49,858 nucleotides of DNA, from NCBI GenBank assembly GCA_003962975.1, contig RXKC01000005.1, forward strand, positions 1,660 to 51,517. Reading direction: 5' to 3'. Of the stretch, positions 26,698 through 35,680 are shown piece after piece. Both the position numbers and the translations under genes were made by a program. Position 1 is the first letter of the stretch, and every line of letters starts with the position of its first letter. The notes beneath the pieces were generated by a model. The model was given only the letters and a program-made list of their open reading frames with translations. It was not told the origin of the DNA and searched no databases. The stretch comes from Candidatus Saccharimonadota bacterium (lineage in GTDB: Bacteria; Patescibacteriota; Saccharimonadia; Saccharimonadales; AWTP1-31).

Positions 26698-26732
26698 CAG
26701 CCAAGGTCTTAAGATCTTGGCTGTTTCTTTTT
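26698..26732 (+). terminator. terminator after pyrH/tRNA-Ser
   Basis: CAGCCAAG-GTCTT pairs with AAGATCTTGGCTG (one G·U), followed by TTTCTTTTT. It ends the pyrH-tRNA transcript. Confidence 0.75.
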
Positions 26733-26768
26733 GCAGAAAGATTCGAACACTGGTTCGATCGACAAGGC

Positions 26769-26795
26769 CACGCGCAGAAGCTAGCTTCGAGCATG
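26769..26795. repeat. 27-bp intergenic hairpin element, copy 2
   Basis: CACGCGCA then GAAGC-TA-GCTTC then GAGCATG. It matches 8936-8962 except for a compensating stem pair and a loop base. Confidence 0.55.
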
Positions 26796-26874
26796 GTCGT
26801 AGTCGTGTAGCTATCCCTCTCCACATTAGCAACCTGCTACAATGTTTACCATAAGTAGTAAATAAGGAATAAAA

Positions 26875-27456
26875 ATGAATCCTACACAAAACCCAGACCA
26901 GCCCCTCACACCTAGCCCACAGCCGATTACTCCACCGGCATCACCTGCTCCTGATGCTGCCGCCGCGTTCCCTCCGCAACCTGCAGCTGCACCAGTCGCA
27001 CCACAGCCAGCTATGCCTAGTCAGGCACCTGTAGCGGGTGTACAGCCTGCCGCAGCGCCAGCACCTGTAGCCGCATCGGCACCAATGGCCAGTGTTCCTG
27101 AGGAAATTGCTAAAAAAGCCAAGTCAGCCGGTACGTGGGCGTTAGTCGTCGGTGTCCTTAACTTGCTTGGTTTAGGCGCGGTGCTTATGCTCTTGCCAGG
27201 AAAAGTCAATTACTTGCTACTCGGTCTGTCTGGGCTCGGCGTAGCAGCACTTACCGTTTTTGGTTTTCAGCTGAGACAACAAGCTAACCAAGATTTAGCT
27301 ACGGTTAAGCAAACACTGCAGTACAAGCTCTTACCCGCTATCGGTTTTCTGATTCTATTGTCAGCAGTTCAGGGCCAGGCAGTCGGTTTGTTGCCGCTTA
27401 TTGTTGCCTACTTGGCATATTCAACGCTTTCTAAAATCAACAAGCTTTCTAAATAG
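26875..27456 (+). CDS. membrane protein with Pro/Ala-rich N-terminus
   Basis: A 193-residue protein. The first 75 residues are almost entirely Pro, Ala, Gln and Thr (disordered linker), followed by about four hydrophobic segments between 83 and 188 (LVVGVLNLLGLGAVLMLL, NYLLLGLSGLGVAALTVFGF, LLPAIGFLILLSAVQG, LLPLIVAYLAYSTL). AAGGA lies 7 nt before the ATG. The N-terminal composition gives it a strong base bias, with no sign of transfer otherwise. No domain family is recognised. Such Pro/Ala-rich small membrane proteins are common in Saccharibacteria. The function is unknown. Confidence 0.65.
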   Translation: MNPTQNPDQPLTPSPQPITPPASPAPDAAAAFPPQPAAAPVAPQPAMPSQAPVAGVQPAAAPAPVAASAPMASVPEEIAKKAKSAGTWALVVGVLNLLGLGAVLMLLPGKVNYLLLGLSGLGVAALTVFGFQLRQQANQDLATVKQTLQYKLLPAIGFLILLSAVQGQAVGLLPLIVAYLAYSTLSKINKLSK

Positions 27457-27464
27457 TTCAGGCT

Positions 27465-28343
27465 TTACGCTTGCTGAGCCGGTGTTGTGCTCGGGCTTTG
27501 GTTAAGTAGGCCTAGTTTCTCTGCAAACCAGCGTATTTCATGTACGCGCGTAATCAGAAACGGGTGGGTTTCGAGTGACTGAGACAACAGCTTGCTGGTG
27601 CTCTTGGTCATTTTTTCTTGGTATAGAACACCCTCTTCTGTCATGTAGGCGGCAAACTTTGAGCCAACATGAATTTTGATAAGCGCCATGATAACAGTGT
27701 GCGGATCGTGCGTATAGGCTAGTGCTAGGCGGTCACAGGCTAGCTCAGCTCGTCTGCCCCAGAAACCAAATAACCAGCCTATGGCTGGGCCAAGTACAGG
27801 CACCAATACTGACAGTGGCTGAATATAAGCCAGAATCACAGTGTGTTTGTACTTGATGTGTGCCATTTCGTGGATCAAGACTGCCCGAAGCTCCTGGGCA
27901 CTTAACTCTTCGACCATGGCAGAGTGCAAAACAATGGTATACGGATGAGTATAACCAACTGCAAACGCGTTAAGGTATGGGTCTTGGGTGATATAGACAT
28001 CGACAACTGGCATACGGAGGTTTGTGGATATTTCTTGCACAATATTGAGTAAATAGGCGTGACGACCATTTTGTATACGCAGAGCATTGCCTAAAAACCG
28101 TACTTGCATCAGGCGAACATAGATAAGCGAAACAAGCAAAGCAGCGATAGCAGTTATGAAGATCTCGAGTGCAGTACCTTCGAAAAGTAGAAAAAGGAGA
28201 AACCCTGATATGAGTAAGGTAATGGTTAACACCAAGGTATCACCACTCTTTTTTGCAGAGCTAAGTATGCGCCCGTATTCAACCCCAGTTTTGTCTGGTG
28301 CTGCTTGTGTGGGCGGAGCTGTGGGTTGTGTATTGGGTTGCAT
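27465..28343 (-). CDS. htpX: M48-family zinc metalloprotease, HtpX-like
   Basis: A 292-residue membrane protease. It has two N-terminal membrane helices (about 30-70), then the zinc motif LIHEMAHIKYKH near 157-166, a further hydrophobic segment (YIQPLSVLVPVLGPAIGWLFGF) and the third ligand region RRAELACDRLAL. HtpX degrades misfolded membrane proteins. The start at 28343 (MQPNTQPTAPP) is preferred to 28532. The 63 extra residues of the longer frame are not M48-like, and TATACT at about 28366 gives a short leader to 28343. It is convergent with the Pro/Ala-rich gene. Confidence 0.88.
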   Translation of the reverse strand: MQPNTQPTAPPTQAAPDKTGVEYGRILSSAKKSGDTLVLTITLLISGFLLFLLFEGTALEIFITAIAALLVSLIYVRLMQVRFLGNALRIQNGRHAYLLNIVQEISTNLRMPVVDVYITQDPYLNAFAVGYTHPYTIVLHSAMVEELSAQELRAVLIHEMAHIKYKHTVILAYIQPLSVLVPVLGPAIGWLFGFWGRRAELACDRLALAYTHDPHTVIMALIKIHVGSKFAAYMTEEGVLYQEKMTKSTSKLLSQSLETHPFLITRVHEIRWFAEKLGLLNQSPSTTPAQQA

Positions 28344-28516
28344 AGTTTTGCAGTAATTGCAGTCAGTATAACAGGTTATGCTTAGCGGAATATTGTAAAA
28401 CTTGAAAATACGATTATAGATTTTATTACTACATTCTTTGGGTTGCAGATAGCGCAAGCTACAACGTAAGATAGAGCTAGAGTTTCTAGTCCCTTGCGGG
28501 AACAAAAAAGCCTCAC

Positions 28517-29395
28517 ATGCCATTAATCTCACTAAAAGACGTCAGTAAACTGTACGGCTTCGGCGACGCAACTACTGTTGCACTCGACGAAGTCAGTCTA
28601 GACGTTGAAGCCGGAGAATTCGTGGCCGTCATGGGCCCAAGTGGTTCTGGCAAAACGACACTAATGAATATGATTGGCCTGCTGGATCGGCCGACACACG
28701 GTGACTACATACTGAGTAAAAAATCAGTAGCAAAGTTACGACCAAACCAGCGCGCCAAGCTGCGCCGCGATCGTATCGGTTTTGTATTCCAGTCATTTAA
28801 CCTCTTGCCAAAACTTAATGTTTTAGACAATGTTGCCCTTCCCCTTATGTATAAAGGGATCATGCCTGTCCGACGCCTCAAGCGTGCTGCGGCAGTGCTG
28901 GAACGAGTTGGGTTGGCTGATCGTCAATACTTTATGCCGCGAGCTTTGTCTGGTGGTCAGATACAACGTGCAGCAATTGCTAGGGCTTTAGTAAATGATC
29001 CACAAATTATTATTGCCGACGAGCCAACGGGCAACCTGGATAGTACCTCTAGCCTTGTTGTTATGGAGCTGTTGAGCGAGCTGCACAGGACCGGTAACAC
29101 TATCTTGATGGTGACCCATAACCCAGAGCTAACTCGTTATGCTGACCGAGTGGTTTATATGCATGACGGCAGTATTGTGCATGATCAACATACTCCACTT
29201 GGTGAAGTTTCACCGCTTGCTAACAAGGCTCGTCAGCTATTCCCACGACGTACTGAAGAAGATGATTTGGCGGGTGTTTCTGCAATCATGGAGACATTTC
29301 CTCAGAAGACCGAGACAGCTAAGAAGCGTCGCAAGTCTGCAGCAAAGCCAAAGCGTAAGACCACACGAAAGGCAGTGACTCGTGCTAAGCGGTAA
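28517..29395 (+). CDS. ABC transporter ATPase, MacB/LolD type
   Basis: A 292-residue ATP-binding subunit. Walker A is GPSGSGKTT (about 38-46), the Q-loop is FVFQSFNLLPKL, the ABC signature is LSGGQIQRAAIARAL and Walker B is IIIADEPTGNLD, followed by the H-loop His in MVTHNPEL. The last 45 residues are a basic Lys/Arg tail not found in the core family. The gene overlaps the permease gene by 14 nt. The pair forms a mechanotransmission-type exporter (antimicrobial peptide, lipoprotein or polypeptide export). A leader of about 60 nt with two small hairpins (28474-28502) precedes the ATG. Confidence 0.9.
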   Translation: MPLISLKDVSKLYGFGDATTVALDEVSLDVEAGEFVAVMGPSGSGKTTLMNMIGLLDRPTHGDYILSKKSVAKLRPNQRAKLRRDRIGFVFQSFNLLPKLNVLDNVALPLMYKGIMPVRRLKRAAAVLERVGLADRQYFMPRALSGGQIQRAAIARALVNDPQIIIADEPTGNLDSTSSLVVMELLSELHRTGNTILMVTHNPELTRYADRVVYMHDGSIVHDQHTPLGEVSPLANKARQLFPRRTEEDDLAGVSAIMETFPQKTETAKKRRKSAAKPKRKTTRKAVTRAKR

Positions 29396-30617
29396 TTATA
29401 AAACTGCCTTGTCCCGTGTACGCTCTGCCAAATGGCAAAGTCTGCTGACGATGTTCGGCATTATTGTTGGTATTGTGTCAGTTATTACGACGGTCAGTCT
29501 TGGCGAAGGTATCAAGCGTCAGGTTCTGCAGCAAGCAAATCGCCTCGGCAATGATCTGATTACAGTACGTCCCGGAAAAATCTTGAGTCGTGATAAAAAC
29601 GGAGCAATTACCAAAGTAAATCCAGCCTTGGCCTATGGCTTTGGTACCGGCAGTTTGAGTGAGCAAGATATCGCTGTACTGCACCGGCAGAAAGGACTCA
29701 AGCATGTGAGCCCAGTATCACTTCTCAGCAGCGGGCCCGGTCTGGATGGTTCACAGTATAATGAAGGATTTACACTTGGCACTGACGCCTCCTTCCCGGA
29801 AGTTGTCGAACAAGAAGTTGAGTTCGGTGGTTACTTCACACCTGGTGAAGAAAACCGTCAAGTGGCCGTCATCGGTAAGCGTGTTGCCGAAGACCTGTTC
29901 CAAGAAAATATTCCGATAGGTCGAACGCTCACCATTCGCGGCCAAGAATTCATTGTACGGGGTATCTTTAAAGAGTTTGGCAGCACAACGTTGGGCCAAG
30001 GCGTAGATTTAAATAAAGCTGTCTTTGTTCCCCGCACTGCCCTGAATAATGTGGCTAAAGATGCTACTCAGCTTGTGCAGATCTTAGTACGTCCAGAGGA
30101 TCCTAAACAAACGGCTCAAGTCATGACTCAGGTCAATAATGCCCTGACTGCATCCCATGGAGGCCAGCAAGACATTACCGTACTACGACAGGATGAAAAC
30201 TTACTAGTTGCCAATGACATGCTACGTCTACTGACGACATTTGTAACCAGCATAGCGGCCATATCGTTGCTGGTAGGCGGAATTGGAATTATGAATATTA
30301 TGCTTGTTTCAGTGAGTGAACGAACCCATGAAATCGGCATCCGCAAGGCTATCGGCGCTACTAACCGACAGATACGCAACCAGTTTATGGCCGAAGCGGT
30401 TGTGCTGAGTTTTGTCGGTGGTATTGTCGGAGTTGTGCTGTCATATCTGGTTAACTTCATTCTGCGAATCTACACTAACTTCCAGCCGGTCATAACCTTG
30501 CCTGTTATCTTTGCTGCGGTAGGAGTGTCACTGCTCGTGGGCATTACCTTCGGGACGATTCCGGCAATTAAAGCCGCCCGCAAAGATCCTATAGAAGCTC
30601 TCCGTATTGGTGGCTAA
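29382..30617 (+). CDS. MacB/FtsX-family ABC transporter permease
   Basis: A 411-residue permease. It has an N-terminal membrane helix (SLLTMFGIIVGIVSVITTVSLG), a periplasm-type MacB_PCD outer domain (about 50-270), then three C-terminal helices with the FtsX signature (GGIGIMNIMLVSVSERTHEIGIRKAIGA). It starts at a GTG inside the ATPase gene. It works with the upstream ATPase to move a substrate across or out of the single membrane. Substrate is unknown; no accessory MacA/HlyD-type gene is adjacent. Confidence 0.9.
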   Translation: MLSGNYKTALSRVRSAKWQSLLTMFGIIVGIVSVITTVSLGEGIKRQVLQQANRLGNDLITVRPGKILSRDKNGAITKVNPALAYGFGTGSLSEQDIAVLHRQKGLKHVSPVSLLSSGPGLDGSQYNEGFTLGTDASFPEVVEQEVEFGGYFTPGEENRQVAVIGKRVAEDLFQENIPIGRTLTIRGQEFIVRGIFKEFGSTTLGQGVDLNKAVFVPRTALNNVAKDATQLVQILVRPEDPKQTAQVMTQVNNALTASHGGQQDITVLRQDENLLVANDMLRLLTTFVTSIAAISLLVGGIGIMNIMLVSVSERTHEIGIRKAIGATNRQIRNQFMAEAVVLSFVGGIVGVVLSYLVNFILRIYTNFQPVITLPVIFAAVGVSLLVGITFGTIPAIKAARKDPIEALRIGG

Positions 30618-30622
30618 GTTGA

Positions 30623-31948
30623 TTAGTTTAGGATAATAGTGGCCAGTCCAAGGAAGGCCATAAAACCTAGAATATCGGTAGCTGTAGTGATAAAGATGGT
30701 GGCAGATGTGGCTGGGTCTTTACCGAGCTTAGACATGATAAGTGGCACGAGCGTACCAAATAATGCAGCGACGAGTAGGTTAATAACCATAGCCATGGCC
30801 AACACAATCGCAACTTTAAAGTCACGGTTGATTGCAATCACGACGGCCGCTACCAAAATACCATTGATGATACCGTTAATCAGTCCGGCTCCCAGTTCGT
30901 TGCGAAGTGTCCGCCAGGCAGTCTTTAGCTCGATCTGCTTTAAGGCGATACCACGTACTTGCACCGCCAGGGTTTGCGTCGCGGCGTTACCACCCATACC
31001 GGCTACAATGGGCATATAGATAGCTAGCAGTACAAACTTGTCGAGTGTATCTTCGAATAGACCTACCGTAAAAGCTGCCATGAAGGAAGTAGCTAGGTTA
31101 ATGACGAGCCAACGGTAACGGTTCTTGACCTTTGATTTGGCAGAGTCAGTAACGCTTTCTGATTCGCGGATACCTGCAAAGTTATACAGTGAAGAAGCCT
31201 GGTCGTCTTGCAAGGCTTTGAGCATATCGTCGGAGTAAATGATACCGACTACTTCACTACTGTCATTGAGCACGGCAACTTTGTTATGTGGATTAGCTCG
31301 AAATAATGAAACAACATCTTTATGCTTGGCAGCGTATGAGATCGCAGATAGGCGGCGGCTGTACTTGCCAATCAGTTCACTTTTGGCAGCTAGTCCTAGC
31401 CTATGGCCGGGCAGATAGCCCGTTAGCTTACCCTCAGACATCACTAAAATAACTGGTGGCCGGCCGGTCTGCTTCTCATGCTGCATGAACTTTTTAGCGG
31501 TCGACTCAATATTCTCTTTGGCATCTACCTGTATATAGTCTAGGGTCATAAGACCGGCGGCAGTTTCTGGATCAAAAGCTAGCAATGTCGAAAGTGAATC
31601 TTTAAGCTCACTGCTGAGCAGTGCCAATACTTTTTCGCGCTTAGTCTTGCTGATCAGTTGCAACATGTCAGTTGCTTCGGTGGGCGCGACACTCTGGAGC
31701 AGCTTAACCATGTCCTCTTCGGGGAGACGCCTTAGAATATCTGCACGGACGCTGCGGGTTACGGAACGCAACATATCAAGTCGCTTATCAGGTTCAATGT
31801 TTAGAAATAACCTAGTTCGCTTGTCTTTACGGAACAGGATATCAGTTAATACAACAGGGTTAACGGATATTGGCTTAGTAAGTACCGCTGGTACTTGCAG
31901 CGGGGGTAGTGGAATTTTTGTATCGAGTCGGAATTTTTTTATGTTCAT
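30623..31948 (-). CDS. mgtE: magnesium transporter MgtE
   Basis: A 441-residue MgtE-type Mg2+ channel. It has an N-terminal helical superhelix (about 40-130, EEDMVKLLQSVAPTEATDML), a CBS pair (about 135-260), a plug helix, and a five-helix membrane domain with the hallmark VAGMGGNAATQTLAVQ and the late KDPATSATIFITTATDILGF. The N and CBS domains gate the pore in response to cytoplasmic Mg2+. TATACT lies 10 nt before the ATG, giving almost no leader. Together with CorA 1.4 kb away it suggests strong dependence on Mg2+ uptake. Confidence 0.93.
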   Translation of the reverse strand: MNIKKFRLDTKIPLPPLQVPAVLTKPISVNPVVLTDILFRKDKRTRLFLNIEPDKRLDMLRSVTRSVRADILRRLPEEDMVKLLQSVAPTEATDMLQLISKTKREKVLALLSSELKDSLSTLLAFDPETAAGLMTLDYIQVDAKENIESTAKKFMQHEKQTGRPPVILVMSEGKLTGYLPGHRLGLAAKSELIGKYSRRLSAISYAAKHKDVVSLFRANPHNKVAVLNDSSEVVGIIYSDDMLKALQDDQASSLYNFAGIRESESVTDSAKSKVKNRYRWLVINLATSFMAAFTVGLFEDTLDKFVLLAIYMPIVAGMGGNAATQTLAVQVRGIALKQIELKTAWRTLRNELGAGLINGIINGILVAAVVIAINRDFKVAIVLAMAMVINLLVAALFGTLVPLIMSKLGKDPATSATIFITTATDILGFMAFLGLATIILN

Positions 31949-32153
31949 GGATACATGCAGTATACAAGCAGATAGTACGTCATACCAAACCCGGCATAGT
32001 CCCTTCCTCGGTACTGTCTCTTCTCGAACCGTTCACGCGCGGGTGACCGCCTGCCTGAACTGCAAAAGTATTTTTGCATTTCCGCAGTCGGTTACGCCGG
32101 CTTCACTTAGGGTTCTCGACGAGGCAGTGACGAGGAAGTGGTAAGCTGTAGTG

Positions 32154-32663
32154 ATGATGTATCTGCTGCTCGGTTTTTTGGTGGTCGCGCTGCTTTTTAT
32201 GGTCACGGGTGTTTCGGGCGCACCTTGGGTGCCTGCCAGGACGAAAGACATCACCGATCTACTAGATAGCGCACATGTTACAAAGGGCACAAAGTTTTTA
32301 GAGTTGGGTTGTGGCGATGGCCGACTTGTAAAAGCGGCGGCACAGAGAGGTGCACAAGCCATTGGGTATGAACTAAATCCCCTGCTCTTTTTAATCGCAT
32401 GGTTCCGTTGCCTAGGCGTGGCTGGTGCGACTATAGTGCTGGGTGATCTTTGGCGAGTTAACTTGTCATCCTACGACGTAGTGATGGCATTTTTAGTGCC
32501 GCGTACAATGCCGCGACTGCACGCTAAGGCGGCGAAAGAATTGCGGCCCTCTGCTCTGTTGGTTAGCTACATATTTCCTATTGAAGGTAAGGAAGCTTTA
32601 AAGAGTTACCACAGCTGGCGTATCTATACGTATCCAGTTAAAAAATCTGCTGCAAAAAAGTAA
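32154..32663 (+). CDS. membrane-anchored class I SAM-dependent methyltransferase
   Basis: A 169-residue protein with a single N-terminal hydrophobic helix (YLLLGFLVVALLFMVTGVSG) and a Rossmann core starting with motif I FLELGCGDGRL and the acidic loop IGYELNP. Later, VVMAFLVPRTMPRLHAKAAKEL aligns with motifs IV-V of small methyltransferases. The substrate is unknown. Similar anchored methyltransferases act on proteins or lipids at the inner membrane face. The ATG at 32154 follows TAAGCT by 6 nt; GTG 32151 and ATG 32157 are alternatives. The 3' end overlaps the exoD gene by 26 nt on the other strand. Confidence 0.75.
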   Translation: MMYLLLGFLVVALLFMVTGVSGAPWVPARTKDITDLLDSAHVTKGTKFLELGCGDGRLVKAAAQRGAQAIGYELNPLLFLIAWFRCLGVAGATIVLGDLWRVNLSSYDVVMAFLVPRTMPRLHAKAAKELRPSALLVSYIFPIEGKEALKSYHSWRIYTYPVKKSAAKK

Positions 32664-33246
32664 CAATTATCGAAGCGGCTGCTACCATAACGCCGAGGCC
32701 AACGAGGCCAACGATGATTCCGATTACAGTCAACAAAACAACTTCAAGAATAAGACCTAGTGCAATGATGACTGCACCCATAGACGGTAAGGTATCCAGT
32801 CCAGAGAATGGGGGTGCTATGAGTGAGCCCAAAGCAAAAAGAAAAATAAAAATGCCGTTAGTAATACGAAAAGCTGGGTTCGTAAGGTAATGAGATAGGC
32901 GCGGGCGCGAGAAACGCTCAAACCACCGGATGCGGCGAATCATGAATGGCAAAGCACGTTTTAGTGTCGTGTCGCTAAGCTCTGCCCGAGCAATGCGTTC
33001 TGGCAGCCACAAAGCCGTTCTGCCAATTACCATTTGCATCGATGCAAACACCGTTGCTGGCACCAACAGCACCGTTGTAATACCGCCTGTTGGAACGGGT
33101 AATGATGGTATGAACATACAAATAAGCACCAGCATGGCAAAGCTTTTCTCGCCAAAGACCGATTGTAGACTGCCCATGGTTTTGGGCTGCGAGCTTTTGA
33201 GCCAGCGCTCAAGTTCGGTGCTAAACGGAATATTTGCGGAAGTCAT
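32638..33246 (-). CDS. ExoD-family membrane protein
   Basis: A 202-residue protein of the exopolysaccharide-synthesis ExoD family. It shows MGSLQSVFGEKSFAMLVLIC, IPSLPVPTGGITTVLLVPA, RTALWLPERIAR near the middle, and three further hydrophobic segments. ExoD was named from Rhizobium; its molecular role is not established. The ATG at 33246 follows TAGACT by 7 nt. It may modify the cell surface, but no polysaccharide genes are adjacent. Confidence 0.8.
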   Translation of the reverse strand: MTSANIPFSTELERWLKSSQPKTMGSLQSVFGEKSFAMLVLICMFIPSLPVPTGGITTVLLVPATVFASMQMVIGRTALWLPERIARAELSDTTLKRALPFMIRRIRWFERFSRPRLSHYLTNPAFRITNGIFIFLFALGSLIAPPFSGLDTLPSMGAVIIALGLILEVVLLTVIGIIVGLVGLGVMVAAASIIVTFLQQIF

Positions 33247-33353
33247 CACCTATAGTCTAACAGGCATATCTAGAAAAAGGTGGTCTGTCGTCAGTCTTCG
33301 AGCTATACTACAGATATACTTTTAAACACTTTGAAAACAAAAAGGATACTGCA

Positions 33354-34277
33354 ATGATGCGAATTTTTCATAGCTCCAGCAAAGCACCAGCGTTGGTTGA
33401 ACTCGAGCAAATTGCAGATGGTTCTTGGATGCATCTGGAGTCACCATCAGAACTTGAGCTTGCTGAGCTCAGCCAGGGTTATGAACTTGACGCCGATTTG
33501 CTGCAGGACGGTATTGACCCAAATGAGTCACCACGTATTGAACGAGACGGAGACAAAGTTTATATCTTTACTCGTTTTTGTTTGCCAGAGGCTGATAAGA
33601 CGACCACTGCTCCGCTGCTGATTGTCTACGCTAAGGGCATTACCATTACTATTTGTGAACGTCCTTTTTCTCACCTCGAACAGTTGATAAATTCGCAGAC
33701 GGTCATTACGAGCAAACGTGCGCAGCTCATCCTCGAAATCCTGCAGATCATTAACGGTGGGTATAAACGACGTATTAACACTGCCGGTCGAAGAATTTTG
33801 CAGACTCGTTCACACCTGGATAAAGACCAGATCACCAACAAAGATTTCATCGGCTTCATCGACATAGAAGAAGATCTTAATGATATATTGCTGGTGCTCG
33901 AGCCTACCACTAGTGTGTTGAACTCGCTTTTGAATGGCCGGTATATGCGACTGTATGAAGAAGATAAAGACCTCATTGAGGACTTGTCGCTCGGCACACA
34001 GGAGTTGACTCTGTTGGCTCAAACACGCCTGACTACTCTGCGCAACATTCGTGAGGCCTACAGTACTATTACGGCCAACAACTTGAACAAAGTCTTTAAG
34101 CTGATGACCAGCATCACCATTCTTATGGGTATTTTTACCCTGATCACCGGCTTTTACAGTATGAATATCGCGCTGCCAGCTGCAGAAGATCCCAATGCCT
34201 TCTGGATTATTCTGGGATCAACCGGTGGCTTGATCTCTATTGCTGCGTACTTCTTTAAGAAAAATCGTTGGTTCTAG
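33354..34277 (+). CDS. corA: CorA-family divalent-cation transporter with YSMN motif
   Basis: A 307-residue CorA-type channel. It has an N-terminal alpha/beta cytoplasmic domain, a long stalk helix and two C-terminal membrane helices. The selectivity motif at the end of the first helix reads TGFYSMNIALP (Tyr268-Ser-Met-Asn) instead of the usual GMN, while Met and Asn are kept. The change may alter ion preference or be neutral. AAGGA lies 8 nt before the ATG. It is divergent from exoD and near mgtE. Confidence 0.9.
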   Translation: MMRIFHSSSKAPALVELEQIADGSWMHLESPSELELAELSQGYELDADLLQDGIDPNESPRIERDGDKVYIFTRFCLPEADKTTTAPLLIVYAKGITITICERPFSHLEQLINSQTVITSKRAQLILEILQIINGGYKRRINTAGRRILQTRSHLDKDQITNKDFIGFIDIEEDLNDILLVLEPTTSVLNSLLNGRYMRLYEEDKDLIEDLSLGTQELTLLAQTRLTTLRNIREAYSTITANNLNKVFKLMTSITILMGIFTLITGFYSMNIALPAAEDPNAFWIILGSTGGLISIAAYFFKKNRWF

Positions 34278-34331
34278 GCTTACTGTAAAACACCACTGCT
34301 TCGCATAATATGCATGGGGATTTTGAAATTC

Positions 34332-35558
34332 TCACGGTTGCGTGTTTTTTTTAGCAATGATCGTAACCGTTGTGCCTTTATCTGTATGACTTGAGACTCG
34401 TAGCTCGCCGCCAACCCGCGCCATGATGATCTTATTGATGTGGAGATTCAATGCGGGTGGACCATGTTCCGCTCGGTTAGTTTCGGTCGGCTGAAAGAGT
34501 GTAGCCATTTGCTTTTCATCAATGCCTGTTCCTTGGTCAGCTATTGAAAGCTGTATTTTGCGTCCTGTTCGCTTGCCCCGCAGCAACACAGTGCCACCCG
34601 GCTTGCTGTAGGTGATAGCATTGTCAACCAGTGAAGTCATTAGTTGTGAAAAATCTGCCGGTATTATGCGGAAAGCCAGTCCTTTTTCTATGCGAGCTTC
34701 AACTTTGACATGGTTGGCGCTTGCCATAGTGGTGTATTCGTTCGCAAGCGCACGCTCGAGATAGGCAGACAATGCGAAAAGCGGCGCGTCTTCGGTTAGG
34801 TTAGCTGCAGTATGAGCGCGTTCCAAGCGGTTACTGATTGCTTCAAGCCAGCTAATACCTTTGAAGATGCCACGAGCTTGCGGTATAGCATGGAGTGTTT
34901 TGCTGCTCCGCTCTAGGCTAGAGGCTTGGTCATGCAAGCTCTTACATAGGTCATGAATATATTCGCGTCGTATATCAAACAGGTGTGCAGTTAAGGCGGT
35001 TTGGCGTTCGATGACATGTTTGTTGGCCTGGGCTGTTAGTAGCCGACGTAGCACCAAGGCCATCAGTAACCAACTGACCACAATGAACGCTAGGCTAAAA
35101 GCACGATCTAGTACGAGGGCCGCTGGTTTTATCGCCAAAACAGCAGCCGCGCCAGCCAAGGCTGCTATTGGCGGTATCCATAACTTCCACTGTTTCCATA
35201 CACTAGGGGTATTCGTAGAGGTGGTGCTGGCGTGTGTCTCGGCTCGAATCGTTGATGTTTCGTTATCGGCTTTTATATTTTGAACAAGCTTAGCAAGCTC
35301 TTTAAGACTGGCTTGTAGACCGAATATGGTGTCGCTGCCTGATAGGTTCTGTCCCCTTACGCGTTCTGTGGCTTCGGTCATGACTGCTAAGGGTGATTCT
35401 AAGTAACTCACGGCCGACAGCATAAAGTCATTGGTTGCCTGGCGCACAATTTGATAGCGATACGATATGCGATTGAGCTGGCTGATGCGCCTGCTCTCTT
35501 GATGGCTCTGCACGGCATAGATTAGTGCCGCAAGCAGTGGAATGCTCAAAAAAGCCAA
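34332..35558 (-). CDS. histidine-kinase-like membrane protein with degenerate H-box, probably frameshifted N-terminus
   Basis: As read, 408 residues from a TTG. The first 17 residues are half of a membrane helix. One extra T in the run at 35548-35553 would join them to an ATG at 35605 and complete the helix (LGWLFLSIPLLAALIYAV). A DHp-like stretch, FMLSAVSYLESPLAVM, has Tyr where the phospho-His of SHELRTPL should be. Two more helices (about 130-175) and a second helical pair with YIHDLCKSLHD follow. The C-terminal ATPase domain is complete (LVDNAITYSKPGG, IADQGTGIDE), but its last G-box is weak (GPPALNLHINK). It may be a pseudokinase or sensor partner of the adjacent two-component system. 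Confidence 0.75.
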   Translation of the reverse strand: MAFLSIPLLAALIYAVQSHQESRRISQLNRISYRYQIVRQATNDFMLSAVSYLESPLAVMTEATERVRGQNLSGSDTIFGLQASLKELAKLVQNIKADNETSTIRAETHASTTSTNTPSVWKQWKLWIPPIAALAGAAAVLAIKPAALVLDRAFSLAFIVVSWLLMALVLRRLLTAQANKHVIERQTALTAHLFDIRREYIHDLCKSLHDQASSLERSSKTLHAIPQARGIFKGISWLEAISNRLERAHTAANLTEDAPLFALSAYLERALANEYTTMASANHVKVEARIEKGLAFRIIPADFSQLMTSLVDNAITYSKPGGTVLLRGKRTGRKIQLSIADQGTGIDEKQMATLFQPTETNRAEHGPPALNLHINKIIMARVGGELRVSSHTDKGTTVTIIAKKNTQP

Positions 35559-35680
35559 CCTAACAGTTGGAGCGGCTCAATACTGAACGGCAGCGCTGCA
35601 AGCATGTGCATATTACACGTATCATACCATTTTGACGACTGTTCAGGTGGTTTTCAGCTCGGCGAGTTACAATGGGCGTA

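Noticed and set aside
28474-28502. Attenuator or riboswitch before the MacB-like ATPase
   Set aside because: Two small hairpins are visible, but there is no U-run or known aptamer; too little to claim regulation.
31949-32141. Possible M-box magnesium riboswitch upstream of mgtE
   Set aside because: A few segments resemble the M-box (AAGTGAAGC, CTATGCC), but TATACT lies 10 nt before the mgtE ATG and would leave almost no leader; the paired elements of the M-box core could not be traced.
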